Shown here: positions 48,085-59,181 of the stretch, in pieces
Position numbering within the stretch: the first letter of the stretch is position 1
How the letters are laid out: each line of letters opens with the position of its first letter
Source of the DNA: Malania oleifera
Lineage: Eukaryota; Streptophyta; Magnoliopsida; Santalales; Ximeniaceae
NCBI RefSeq assembly: GCF_029873635.1
Contig: NC_080423.1
Coordinates: 99,258,397 to 99,322,396 of the forward strand
DNA: 64,000 nucleotides
Reading direction: 5' to 3'
The notes under the pieces: generated by a model
Told to the model about the DNA's origin: nothing
The model's database searches: none
Seen by the model: only the letters and a program-made list of their open reading frames with translations
Translations under genes and position numbers: made by a program

Positions 48085-49539
48085 ACACACCCACCTGACC
48101 CCATGCGCTGAAATTTTGACCGGGCAGCGTCTCTTTGACAAGTCCCTTGAGTTTTTATGACAATTTGTAAATTTACTAAAACATACTGGTATTTTGATTT
48201 TTAGGTTATATTAATTAAATAATATAAATTAATAGTAAATAATTATATATATTTTATATTAATTGAATTAATCGAATCCATCGAATGCCCCACCTTTACT
48301 TGATGCATTACAAAATTTTGAATAGCTCGTTGAGCTGGCCTTTCTTTACAACTCTCTGAATTTATTTATTTATTTAGAATTAGTCAATGAACAAACTCTG
48401 AAGAGCGAACAGCAGTCAAACAGGTGAAAAAGAAAACAAAGGAAAATCAGACACGTATTGCTATGTAAAGGAGGGGTGGCACTGGCAGGTTGCTCTGTAG
48501 TTTCTATGCATCTAAAGGGTAAGAAGAGGCGGCGGTTGGGTACGCCGCACGGCACGCAAATGATTAATCCAATGTCGTGCTGACCTTCATTGCATAGTAG
48601 AAGGAGAATCAAATACGGCATCGAATTCAATTTTTTTTTATTTTTTTTGGACCGGGTATCCACGTGTCCGTTTTACGTTCCATATGATTAATTCTGCGTC
48701 CTTTAAAGTTGATCCCATAACTTCAAAGGAAGGATAAATTTAGGAGTCCAAGGACGGAAACGAGTCCGAGAGAGTTTGAACACCTGATCTCGTGAAAGGC
48801 AGTCCTGCAACTCGTACTATCACCTGAACCACACTCTGAGAGTCATCAGATTCAATTCTTGGTTGATGCTCCTGGGAGGGTCTGGCCTAGGGTATGTGTC
48901 TTGAAAAGTGTTATAGACTTCACGGAAAATCATACTTACTATGTATAAGTTGTGACCATGTTCGGATTTAAAGGAAGGTGCAGGGGGGGAGGTTGTTGAC
49001 CCACGGATTTGGTGCCGACAAAGGAGGGGTTTGAGGCGCCTGTCGATGAGCAGGAATTTCTATGTAAATCAAAAAATAAAGATGAAGGAAGAAGATAATA
49101 AATTTTTATGGATAACGAGAACTGACCTTAACAATGACATATATGGTGTAGGATACACATTCCAAAACTTGTTTTTCCATTTCATGTTCATGTGTCTGTG
49201 ACAGAAAAATCGTTATTGTAGTTCTAAAATGTTATTATACCATTTTAAAAATATTTTATCAATTGGTATTACGGCCAGGATCCCAATCATTCAAGGCTAT
49301 GCACATGAAATATGTTTTCCCTTCTTTTTAAAATTTTGTATCCGTAAAATACTATTGATATTATTTAAGTCAGCAACAGAATTTCTTAAGATCTCTGGAT
49401 TGAGATTGATTGTACAAGAATTTTAAAACTCTAGGCTATAGTATTTCTTCTTTAATTTCTTGATAAATTTCCTTCTTCAAAACAAAGTTTTGCTTTTAAA
49501 AATGATTAGCCCAAATAATTGGTAATTGAGTTATATGAT
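48085..49539. other. Upstream region of monooxygenase copy 2 and spacer, no gene recognised
   Basis: AT-rich, except a mixed block at about 48410-48680. No open reading frame with a recognisable domain. Confidence 0.55.
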
Positions 49540-49720
49540 CTAAACGATGTATTCAAGTTGAGCCAAGCCGACATTGTAAAATACTTGAACTCGCTTTGAC
49601 TCGAATGTTCGAAACTCAACTCGAAATCGAACAATTTTATAATTATTAAATTCAAACTCAACTCGACTAAAAGTTCATAAAATTCAAACTCGACTTGATT
49701 AAATTCAACTCAATTATAAA

Positions 49721-49754
<34 letters not shown>
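49540..49754. repeat. Left flank repeat (ACTCGAACTCAACTCG type) and (AT)n
   Basis: Imperfect AAACTCAACTCGA-type words at 49560-49720 end in an (AT)n run at 49727-49752. Similar words stand on the right of the kinase fragment (50704-50762), after a second (AT)n run. This suggests one repeat family on both sides. Confidence 0.65.
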
Positions 49755-49755
<1 letters not shown>

Positions 49756-49867
49756 GAAATACAACCTTCATTCAAATGAACATTATCAACATTCACTACA
49801 ATTCTCCTCTTTAACAAGAAACAGACACAACTGACTCATAATTTGATGCAAATGCGGAAAAGAAAGC

Positions 49868-50517
49868 TCAAAAAGGGGTGCCAATTTCACTTCTTGTTTC
49901 AGTTGGGCTATACAAAGCAGATCTGTTCCTTCGTCTATTCTCCTCCAACTGCTTCACAACCTCACCCATGGAGGGTCTAACTGAAGCCACTGGAGCACAG
50001 CAACCCATTGCTAGCCTCAACGCCTGCACTAACCCGTCTTCCATCGGACTCCTTATTCCCTTCAATACCTCCACATCAAAAACCTCTATTGTTAAGTTGT
50101 CTCCTCCATAACGGCCACTTTCACCATTGAAGGCAAATCCACAAAATCACTTCCTCTCCCATTCTTTCCAGGTTTCTTCCCAATTAAAATCTCCAACAAC
50201 AGTATCCCAAATGCATAAACATCTGTCCGGGAGCTGCACTTCCTCATCTTTTGAAGCTCTGGTGCCTTGTAGCCATTAGTTTTTGCAAGTGCCACCATTT
50301 CATCAGCAATAGCTGGAACAACTAGCTTGTCAAGCCCAAACTCGGTCAGCCTGGCTGCAAAAAATTCATCCACGAGTACATTTCTTGATCTCACATTCCC
50401 ATGAATAATTGCCATTTCAAACCCTGCATGAAGAAATGCAAGTCCTCTGGTAACACCTAATGCAATCTTGTGTCGACGAGCCCAGTTCAGCATTGGCTTT
50501 CCTCCTTTAGTTTCTCA
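49868..50517 (-). pseudogene. TMKL1-like receptor kinase, C-terminal fragment
   Basis: The minus strand encodes the end of a leucine-rich-repeat receptor-like kinase domain closest to TMKL1. Blocks: LNWARRHKIALG (near 50455-50490), IIHGNVRSRNVLVDE (the catalytic loop, with HGN in place of HRD, as expected for this inactive kinase), GYKAPEL, DVYAFGILLLEILIGKKPGK (near 50160-50220), MGCCAPVASVRPSM and a C-terminus ending ETRSEIGTPF at the stop (49868). Around 50090-50100 a short insertion (TTAAC or similar) shifts the frame after EETT; the next frame resumes at IEVFDVEVLKG. A TGA lies just upstream (about 50514), and the extracellular, membrane and N-lobe parts are absent. It is a truncated non-functional copy. 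Confidence 0.9.
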
Positions 50518-50580
50518 TATATGCGGTACCCATCTTCTCCGGTTTATGCAAAATAAATATATAAAATTAATATGAAATGC

Positions 50581-50589
<9 letters not shown>

Positions 50590-50617
<28 letters not shown>
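50590..50617. repeat. (AT)n microsatellite
   Basis: AT run just beyond the truncated 5' side of the kinase fragment, mirroring 49727-49752. Confidence 0.9.
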
Positions 50618-50619
<2 letters not shown>

Positions 50620-50768
50620 GTACATATAATATTATATATGCTTAAAATATATGTTATATAACATATATGATATAAAATTAATAAAATTAATAAAATTAAA
50701 AAGTTCAATTAGACTTGAAACTCGACTCGAATACTATAACTGAGCTCAAACTCAACTTGATAAAATAT

Positions 50769-51262
50769 TGTATAGATTGTATTTGCACAACAGAATATTG
50801 AATCAATATAATGCAGCAATCAATGATAAAGTTTCAGACAACACAACCACTCAATATATATGAAAGCAATAGAAACACCACAAGAAATTACGTGGTTTGG
50901 CAATACCTACATCCATGGGAGCAATTAGCAAAGATTTCTTACTATTTGGTATCAAAGACACCTACATTATTACAAATACATCAAAAATAATGTACATATA
51001 AAATTCCCAGAGGCCGTCCCTCCAAACTCCAACCAACTTAACGTCCCTATTTCAAATTTCAAAAATCTGCACTAGGTTCTTGAGTCAAACCGTCAACGGT
51101 TTCAGACATAATGGAAATTGTTTGAAATTGGGTGCCAAACTGTCGACGATCATAGTCAATTTGTCGACAGTTTCCCTGCTGCTCCACCAACACTTTGATT
51201 TTTTACTATGTTCTCCCTTTGTACATGTATCTCATTCAATATATGAGTCACAAGTCACAACA
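50769..51262 (-). mobile_element. 3' LTR of copia element 2
   Basis: The + strand runs from TGTATAGATTG to GTCACAACA; the polypurine tract on the minus strand (AAGGTGGAGATTG, 51261-51273) directly precedes the LTR start. The exact start could be 51259 or 51262. Inside are three GTCGAC/GTCAAC palindromes (51087-51102, 51136-51149, 51160-51173), unexpectedly like those in the Tekay-type LTRs. Confidence 0.82.
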
Positions 51263-51360
51263 ATCTCCACCTTGGCTAGTATACGCCCCTGAGGAGAAAC
51301 CGAAACATAGCCCGCTGCACCACCTTGACCATGGGACATTAGGGTGGGACTCTCTCCCTT

Positions 51361-51526
51361 CTAATAACTGCAGACATGAAGTAAGTCCAAGCAATGCTTG
51401 AACTTTTCAGTGGTAACCGACTTTGTCAAGATATCCGCTACATTCTCATATGTGTCAACTTTTTCAAGTATAAGTTCACCTGAAGAAATTAATTCCCGGA
51501 TCCTATGAAACCTTACATCTATATGT
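51361..51526 (-). pseudogene. Copia element 2: RNase H end
   Basis: The minus strand reads KHIDVRFHRIREL (near 51480-51520), then ENVADILTKSVTTEKFKHCL, the usual end of a copia polyprotein. Sequence upstream in the gene continues across the inserted LTR at 57424-57505. Confidence 0.9.
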
Positions 51527-51805
51527 TTGGTTGTAGAGACCTGAGAAAATAAAATAATAAAAGAAATGGGAGAAAAAGGTTTTTGGCTGAAAGGGGGGAA
51601 AACCGACGACAATTTTCTAGAGGGAACATAAAATCGGTGACAGTTTTGGGATTATCGCGGAACAGTAATAGGTAAACGATAAAAATCAAGCCTATTAAAT
51701 AGAAAACCGGCGATAGTTTTCTGAGAGTCAGAGAAAATCAGCAATGATTTTCTCTGTAGTGGGCATATTGAGGAGATCTCGCGAGTCATTTGTTTTTAAT
51801 CAAAC

Positions 51806-51810
<5 letters not shown>

Positions 51811-51873
<63 letters not shown>
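51811..51873. repeat. (CT)n microsatellite
   Basis: About 31 TC units at the leader position of the LTR, the longest of the CT tracts in this window. Confidence 0.95.
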
Positions 51874-51876
<3 letters not shown>

Positions 51877-52931
51877 GCAAACCCACGACCCCTTTTCCTT
51901 CTCTCATTGATTTCGGCCTCATTTTAGCTCGGATTGACAATTAGGAACCATCACGGGGTTCCTGGGAAGATTTTCTACAACCTACGCAGAGCTAAATTTC
52001 AGTTTGGGGTTTTGGGGCACCATTTCAAAGTCAGGTTAAGTGGTGCATTTTAAGAGTTTTTAAGCTAATTTGAAGTATACGAAACCTAGGAAGTGTTAAA
52101 TGGAAATTATTCTGGGAATTGAGTTGAATAATTTGTGAAAAATGTGAATTTCAGGTTTTTGGGCTGTAATCACCGAAGAGCGTAGGAATTGGGTGTTTTA
52201 GCAAAATCTCAATAAGTCAGGTAAGAAGAATAAATTAATACAGTCAATTTGAAAAATACTGATTGAGTTATTATGTGAAAATGGTATTATGATATTTTAC
52301 CCTAAATTTATTATGATATAAATATTAGATGAAGTTTTTGTGGCAAATGATTTATATTGAGGAATGTTTAAAACTAGGTTAAATGATTTACCCTGAGAAA
52401 TATGAGTTTATGAAATGTGTATTGATATATGGGATTTGAAATGTGGAAAAATGGCGGAAGTGAAATGTACTGAAATATTATATCTTCTAAGAAATGATGA
52501 AACGTGAAATATGGAAATGTTTTATTGAAAAATATTGAATAACGTGAAATGAGATATGTATACGTTATTATGAGATGAAATGAGTTGTGAATACTGAATT
52601 GTGAAAGCTGAATTGACAATATTGCAATGTTCATACTGCAATGAAACTAATGAAATGTGAAAACTGAAATAAGAATATAAGAATGTGAGTATTGTAAAGT
52701 GAATATTACAATACAGATATTAAAATGTGAATATGAGAAATGTGAATATGTGAAATGTGAATATTACAACATTAATTCTGCAATATGAATATTGAATTGT
52801 GAGAATTGAAATGTGAAATTTTGAAATATAAATACAGAAACGTGATTGATGAAATGCTAATACCGCATAATGATTGCTGGTATGTGGTAGTAATAACCCT
52901 AATGGATGGATATGGAAACCCTAATAATGGG

Positions 52932-54632
52932 TGTCGAGGCGTCCCGAGAGCTCGTGTGCCTCAGGCGGCGAAATTAAAAATTAATTTTAATTTTCAAGGA
53001 AAAATAGGAAATGTTGGAGTCGCCACTAACCTTTTAGTGTAGTTAGAACACATGATTACTACCCCGTTAGGGATAGAATGGGTCTACGTTACCAGAGTTA
53101 GGCTCGGGAGTTCAGTTCTTTTTTATGAATTTATAAATACTTATGAAAAATAAATAAATATAATATATACATATATATTGCATTAGAGCTTAAAGGTACG
53201 TGAAGCCCGAAGGCTTATACCCTAACATTAAAATCATAGGGATTAAAAATCAAAAATACTTTATCAAATACACTCCCAAATTTTAGAAATTTTATGGGTT
53301 TTCCTAAGTATGAAAATACTAGTTTGGGAGGTTTTGGATAATAGATATAATAATTTAAACCTAATAACAAAGATAAAAAATAGTAATACTAGAATATTAG
53401 GATACCACAATACGAAATATAACCATAAGATATAGTTGAAAATTCCAGAAATATGTGATAATAATAGCCCTAATATATTATTATGATAATACATTACCTA
53501 TAATAACAATACTACTATAGTAATAACACATGTATATCTCACAATATTAATAACACACAAATACCAATACAATATTATAATACCACTTTAATATTTATAT
53601 ATATCATAACACGTAAATATTAATATTATACCATAATAATACTACTAGACTAATAATACATATACATCATAATTTTAATAACTATACAATATGATAATAA
53701 CATATCCTAACAAATACAGGCAAAAGCCCTAATTATAAATAATCAAAATTTTGACATAACACTAACAAAACCCTAATATTAACAATAAAGAAAATATGAC
53801 AATGGGTCAAACCCTAAAAGTTAAATATAAACAAACATGGAAACAAATAAGACGAAATTATAGCATTTAGACAAACCTAAAAATAAATATACAATGACAT
53901 GGAAATAATCAAACCCTAAAAAATTAAACGTGCAATAAAATGGAAATAAATCAAAAATCCTAAAAAATATGAACTAATAATTTGGAAACGTAACAACTCC
54001 TAAAGTTAAAATGTGATAATAATATGAAAACACTCATAACCCTAAAATTAATAAACAATCTATATAGAGGCAATCAAGCCCTAAAAACATCAATAACATG
54101 CTAATTATAATAATGATGATAATAATAATAATAATATTTTAACAATAATAAACAATATGCTTGTATTTATACATAAACAATGTACTTAATACTACCAATA
54201 ATATACAAATAATATAACATTTATATTAACACAATTCATCTAATAGTAATACTTAATAAATTAACAATGATATAACCAATAATAGTAACATACTAATTAT
54301 ATAATAATCTTACCAATAATGCTATATAAACAATATAGTAATAATACTAATATAATTAATATAATAATAATGTTAATGATAACAAACCAACTACATAATA
54401 ATATGACTAATAATGATATATAAATCATATAATACTAATAATAACAATACATCTATAATATGATGACAATATTAGAGATATTATACAAATCATATAATAA
54501 TATTATTAATGGTAATATACAAATAATATAACAACACTATTAATAATGATATTCACATGACAATGATACTATAACCAATAATGTATAAATAATATTATTA
54601 ATCAATAATATACAACTAATAATACTAATATG

Positions 54633-54674
<42 letters not shown>

Positions 54675-56059
54675 ACAAAAGTAAAGAATCTTTCAGTATC
54701 TCAGAATATAATACACAAGCATGTACAATAAAGTAAAATAAAAAAACATGTGTGTGTTGTGTGTGCGTGAGTGTGTGTGTTGCGGTGTGTGCTGTGTGTG
54801 TGCACAGTGTATGGGTGTGAGTGAGTGCCATAAGCATTATATACACACACATACAAATATAAAAAACAAAACAGTTTAAACTTTAAGTATTAAAAAACCC
54901 CAAACAAAACCAATATATACGTGTACATATATCAACACTAATAAAATAAATATATAGATATATGTGTGTATTGTGTGTGTGAGAACACTGTTCATGGGTT
55001 CCGTGTGCGTGTGTGTGTTTAGTGTATTTGCAAAGGGGCTTACAGAGGTAATCTGGACCTTCGGGTATGTGTGTGTTTCGCCGGAGGTCTTGGGGTGCTC
55101 GGGGGAACTGCTGCAACTGGGGTTGAGGGCCGCTGCTACTGGTGTGGTGGTTGGCCGAGGATGGGGGCTGGGGTGGCTGCAAAGGGTCTCCGGAGGTTGC
55201 AGAATGGTGCTCGCCGGGGTTGGTTCTGAGATGGTCGGTGATCCCGTATGGCCGGAATGGTGGCGAGATGGAGTTGCAGAGGTCGTCGGCTTGCAGCAAC
55301 CGGAGGTTGCCGTGTTGTAGGAAGGCGATCGGGTGATGAAGCTGTTGCTCGGAACGAAGAGGAGTGGCGGCTGTGCGTGAGAGAGTTGCTGGGCGTAAAG
55401 ATGATAGAGTATGGCTGTGAGGGAGACTGGAGATGGAGATGAGGGGGAGAGACTGAAATGGCACGGTGGTGGCTGCTGTGTTGCAAGAGGGGATCGACTG
55501 AGCTGGGTTGCAGGGAAAGGGGGCGGTGTGTGAGAGAGAGTGGGGAGGTTGATGATGGAGGCTGTGCGGCTGGGTGGTGGGTGCGGCTATAGCCCAGCCG
55601 TGAAGGAAATTAGAGATGGAGAGGAAAGATCCGGGTCCCCTTGCTGTGTGCGACTCCGCCCCTTTTATAAAAAAATTTTGAAAACCCTAAAAAAATTACC
55701 TTTTTTATTTTATTTTTCTTTTTCCTCTTTTTTTTTATGCTTTTATTCTTATGGTAATAATGAAAATATAAATAATAATAATAATTATTATTATAGTAAT
55801 AATATAAGGATAATAACATCAACAAGGTAATAATAATAATAATAATATTAATAAAAATAAAGTAATAATGCTAATATTAAAAGTAATAAATAATAATAAT
55901 AATAATGATAACATTACTAAAAATAAAATAATAAAATCCAAAATAAGATACTAATGCTAATAATAATAATAAAAATAATAAAATAATAATAATAATAATG
56001 ATAATAATAAGGTAAAAAATGAAAATAATAGTAATAATAATCCAGAATAATTATAATAA

Positions 56060-56107
<48 letters not shown>

Positions 56108-56232
56108 TGAAAATAAATATAAGAAAGTAATAATAACGATAATAAAAATAATAATAATAAAAATAATAATAATAAAATAATAAAAGGGAATCCCTTGTTC
56201 TATTTGGTTAGGACAAAAATAGGGTGTCTACA
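52932..56232 (-). mobile_element. Solo LTR of the large-LTR family, 3.3 kb, TSD ATGGG
   Basis: The minus strand begins TGTAGACACCCTATTTTTG at 56232 and ends at 52932. It is flanked by ATGGG at 52927-52931 and 56233-56237. It is homologous along its length to 1546-4481: same ends, same TAA/TTA tract (55740-56180), same TATA box and GC-rich leader (55100-55680), same GT/AC tract. No internal domain. Confidence 0.94.
55661..55670 (-). promoter_or_regulatory. Probable TATA box of the large solo LTR
   Basis: The minus strand reads TTATAAAAGG, matching 2235-2243. Confidence 0.6.
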
Positions 56233-57423
56233 ATGGGTTGTGATATTGAGCATAGTATCATTGCTAGTGGTGTTAGTACAACCACACGGACTTGTGGAAC
56301 GTGTGACGTGACAGTCAACTGAGTTGTATAGTAGAGTTGTTGTGCCCCATGAGTTCGAATCAAAGCTATTGGTCGGCCACTCGTACTATAGTTACAGGAT
56401 ATGTGATATAATATTTTGACCTAACAGGTTTGGCTAGTCACGGTTAGATCCAGCCTTCGTGTCGCACAACCCTATTCATGGGGGGAAGCATGACGTAGAG
56501 AGATATCCTTAGGGCAGCCATGGGTACAGACACAAATGTATCGATAACTGAGGACACTCATGAGTTAGATATGGAAATGGAAATAAAATAAAAATGGAAA
56601 TGAAATGAAAACGGAAATGAGAAAGAAAATAAGAAATGAAATAGCGCGAGTTAATAATATAAATAATTAAAGAGCAGTAAAACACACCGGTTGAGTGCTT
56701 ACTGAGTAAGGTGAGTGTCCTGATAAGTATCAGTTGTTGCTGAATCCAAATTATTCGGGTAAGAATACAAACGATATCAGGGCAGAGGGAAGCTACTTGT
56801 ATGGACGGGTAAGCTTCCCTATTCTCAGGAACTTTGTCGGTAAACATGGGTCGTGTATGAATGGATTTGGAAATGAAATTAAAAGCTTATGAAAGCTTGT
56901 GTTGTATATCTATATGATTATGATTGTGGAAACAGTATATTTTCTCTGAAGATATTATTGCTGAAACGAATATATGTTATGATATAATGAATCTCATACT
57001 GCCACACATTGTAGATAATTTATTCCGTCTTACTGAGACATGTCTCACCCAATCATTTAAATATTTCAGGAAACCAAGATAGGCCTGGTGAGAGAGCTCC
57101 GAGATAGAGGGGAGCTGATACCTTGAGTAGACAGGGTGAGTGTTTTGAGCTAGGGAGGTTAATTCCCCTAGAGATTTTGTGTTAGACCTATATTTATGGA
57201 TGGTTGATACTTTGGTATGTGTATTCATTGCGGTATGTATATATATATATATGAAATGACTTCTGCTATAAGGTTTGTGTATATGAATATGATTGTGTAC
57301 CCAGTACCCACTTTCAGGTCGGGGTATGTATTTTGGTATAAAAGGTTGACGTGGCCAATAGGTGGCGATATGTTTTATTTATTATGGAAAAAATGGTATA
57401 AAAAATCAGGGCGTCACATTAGT

Positions 57424-57505
57424 TCTAATATGATACACTTAATTCTTCATCAAATAGATGACACTCTGATTGTCACAACGCAGTACAACTCCACCTTATT
57501 GTATG
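57424..57505 (-). pseudogene. Copia element 2: RNase H segment between two insertions
   Basis: The minus strand gives NQSVIYLMKN and VYHIRTK with stops, the middle of a copia RNase H. It connects to 51526 on one side and, past the Cassandra insertion, to 58259 on the other. Confidence 0.85.
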
Positions 57506-57510
57506 CCCAG

Positions 57511-58253
57511 TGTAACGCCTCAACCTGGGTCTGTCAGGGAGCACTGCATCTCTCCTCCTCCACCTGGACCAGACAACAGAGGGGCGGCCTTATTGAACTA
57601 ATGACTAGCCCCACATATCAACACGTGTCATTTTCAGTGTGTTTTGTCCTCACTCACACACTTCCTGAGAAAACTTCCCATGAGATCACCTATCCCAATA
57701 TTGCTCCAAGCCAAACACGCTTAACCGTGGAGTTTTTATGGGAAAGCTCCAGAAAAGAAAGTTGCACCTTGTTGATATGGGTAGTAACATATAATCTTTT
57801 AAGTCTTTTCATCCATGGGGTATCACATTCTCCCCCACTTATAGAACGCAACGTCCTCGTTGCGAACCCACATTTCCAAACTCAAGCAATGTGAATCTCA
57901 TCACACTTCCGGCTGGGTGTTGGCTCTAATACCATTTGTAACGCCCCAACCTGGGTCTGTCAGGGAGCACTACGTCTCTCCTCCTCTACCTGGACCAGAC
58001 AACAGGCGGCGGGCCTTATTGGACTAATGACTGGCCTCACAGATCAACACGTGTCCTTTTTAGTGTGTTTTGTCCTCACTCACACACTTCCTGAAAAAAC
58101 TTCCCAACTGGTCACCCATCCCAATATTGCTCCAAGCCAAGCAAGCTTGACTGTGGAATTCTTATGGGAAAGCTTCCGAAAAGAAATGTGTACCTTGTTG
58201 ATATGGGTAGTAACATCTAATCTTTTAAATCTTTTCATCCATAGGGTATCACA
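57511..58253 (-). mobile_element. Cassandra TRIM, complete, 743 bp
   Basis: Two LTRs of 317 bp (57511-57827 and 57937-58253) surround a 109-bp interior. Read on the minus strand: LTR, primer site TGGTATTAGAGCC (57922-57934), interior, polypurine tract AAGTGGGGGAGAA (57828-57840), LTR. It encodes no protein. The LTRs carry 5S rRNA-like sequence: the minus strand has TCAAGCTTGCTTGG and GGGATGGGTGACC (58110-58122), matching the internal promoter region of 5S rRNA, with GGGAAGT after it. That is the mark of Cassandra, which must be moved by enzymes of other elements. Target duplication CCCAG/CCCAT (57506-57510, 58254-58258), one mismatch. Confidence 0.95.
58098..58160 (-). other. 5S rRNA-like promoter region in the Cassandra LTR
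   Basis: The minus strand contains the 5S box A-like GTCAAGCTTGCTTGG, then GGGATGGGTGACC (box C-like) and TGGGAAGT. In 5S genes this is the RNA polymerase III internal promoter. The partner LTR has a more decayed version (near 57672-57730: GGGATAGGTGATC). Confidence 0.88.
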
Positions 58254-58258
58254 CCCAT

Positions 58259-58445
58259 CTGTTTGACTAAACCAGTAAGCCATAACGTTTCCTTTGCAGT
58301 TTCGATGACTGCCATGTATTTAGACTCAGTTGTAGATAATGCCACTAAGGATTGTGCCATGGACGTCCAAAAAATAGGTCCTTCCACAAGGGTGAATACA
58401 TAACCCGTTGTAGACATTTTGTCATCCATATTCCCTACATAACAT
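58259..58445 (-). pseudogene. Copia element 2: RNase H start segment
   Basis: The minus strand gives MDDKMSTTGYVFTL, LVALSTTESKYMAV and LWLTGLVKQMG, the standard copia RNase H order. It is bounded by Cassandra on the left and a second TRIM on the right. Confidence 0.9.
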
Positions 58446-58450
58446 CAATA

Positions 58451-59109
58451 TGTTGAGAATTCCACTTGTGAGTTTGTCCCATATTGGAAAATTTGAGTGA
58501 ATGATGGGTGCTTATATACATGGTTAGACCCAAGACCTAATAAGCTTAAGCTTTTGGGTCAAGCTGGTGTTCACCCATATGTATCAAACCCACCCATGGG
58601 CTCCTCTGGTCCTATCAAGTGGTATCAAAGTTAACGGTTCATAACTCTAGGTCAGCGACATCGTAAAATTCGACACATGAAGCTAATTCTCCTGACGTGC
58701 TAACAATTAGAGGACCGAGTGTATGACCAAGGCCAATAAGGTTCATCTAGGCCTGGGATGGATCCGAATAGGATCAAGACGTGGGAGGTAGGATTGATTC
58801 GGAGGCACATGCAATCTGAGGCACGTAAGGCATCAGTGGTAAGGCTCACTTGAGCAACTGTTGGGGAATTGGGCTTACTACCATAAGGGAGATTGTTTCC
58901 GTTTAAGGGGAAGTAGTTGGAACTCACAAGTGAGAGGGAGATTTTTTAGAATTCCACTTGTGAATTTGTCCCACATTAGAAAATTTGAGTGGATGATGGG
59001 TGCTTATATACATGGTTGGGCCTAAGACCCAATAGGCTTAAGCTTTTGGGTCAAGTTAGTGTTCACCCATGTGTATTAAGCCCACCCATGGGCCCCTCCG
59101 GTCTTATCA
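58451..59109 (+). mobile_element. Second TRIM-like element, 659 bp, two 167-bp LTRs
   Basis: Direct repeats 58451-58617 and about 58943-59109 (GAATTCCACTTGTGA near the start, TATCA at the end). After the first is a primer site TGGTATCAAAG (58620-58630); before the second is a purine tract (58929-58942). The interior of about 325 bp has no coding capacity. Target duplication CAATA/CAACA (58446-58450, 59110-59114), one mismatch. No 5S-like sequence. I do not recognise the family. Confidence 0.9.
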
Positions 59110-59114
59110 CAACA

Positions 59115-59181
59115 AACCCCACAACTGATGGATTACCTTTTTGCTTGCAAAACATTATGCCATAATTACAAGTACACCGTA
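59115..59181 (-). pseudogene. Copia element 2: short upstream remnant
   Basis: The minus strand gives NPSVVGFV, the residues expected just before the RNase H part at 58445. It is cut by an LTR at 59182. Confidence 0.7.

Larger units (their letters stand above)
51532..57418 (+). mobile_element. Tekay-type solo LTR, about 2.6 kb without its insert, inside copia element 2
   Basis: It starts TGTAGAGACCTGAG and ends GGGCGTCACA. The target duplication is TTGGT (51527-51531) and TTAGT (57419-57423), one mismatch. Removing it joins the copia RNase H words RTK and HIDVRFH. A long CT tract lies at 51811-51873. CCGACGA/CGGTGAC-type words (51600-51750) are decayed palindromes. It is split by a large-family solo LTR at 52932. 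Confidence 0.9.

Noticed and set aside
54964-55836. Several open frames on both strands in the GC-rich tract
   Set aside because: They belong to the leader of the large solo LTR; low complexity and overlapping in many frames.
57217-57894. Open frame of 225 codons
   Set aside because: It crosses the end of a solo LTR, a copia remnant and the Cassandra TRIM, so it is a chance fusion.
57511-58253. Two tandem 5S rRNA genes or pseudogenes
   Set aside because: Only about half of the 5S sequence is present, inside paired LTRs with primer site and polypurine tract, so it is Cassandra.
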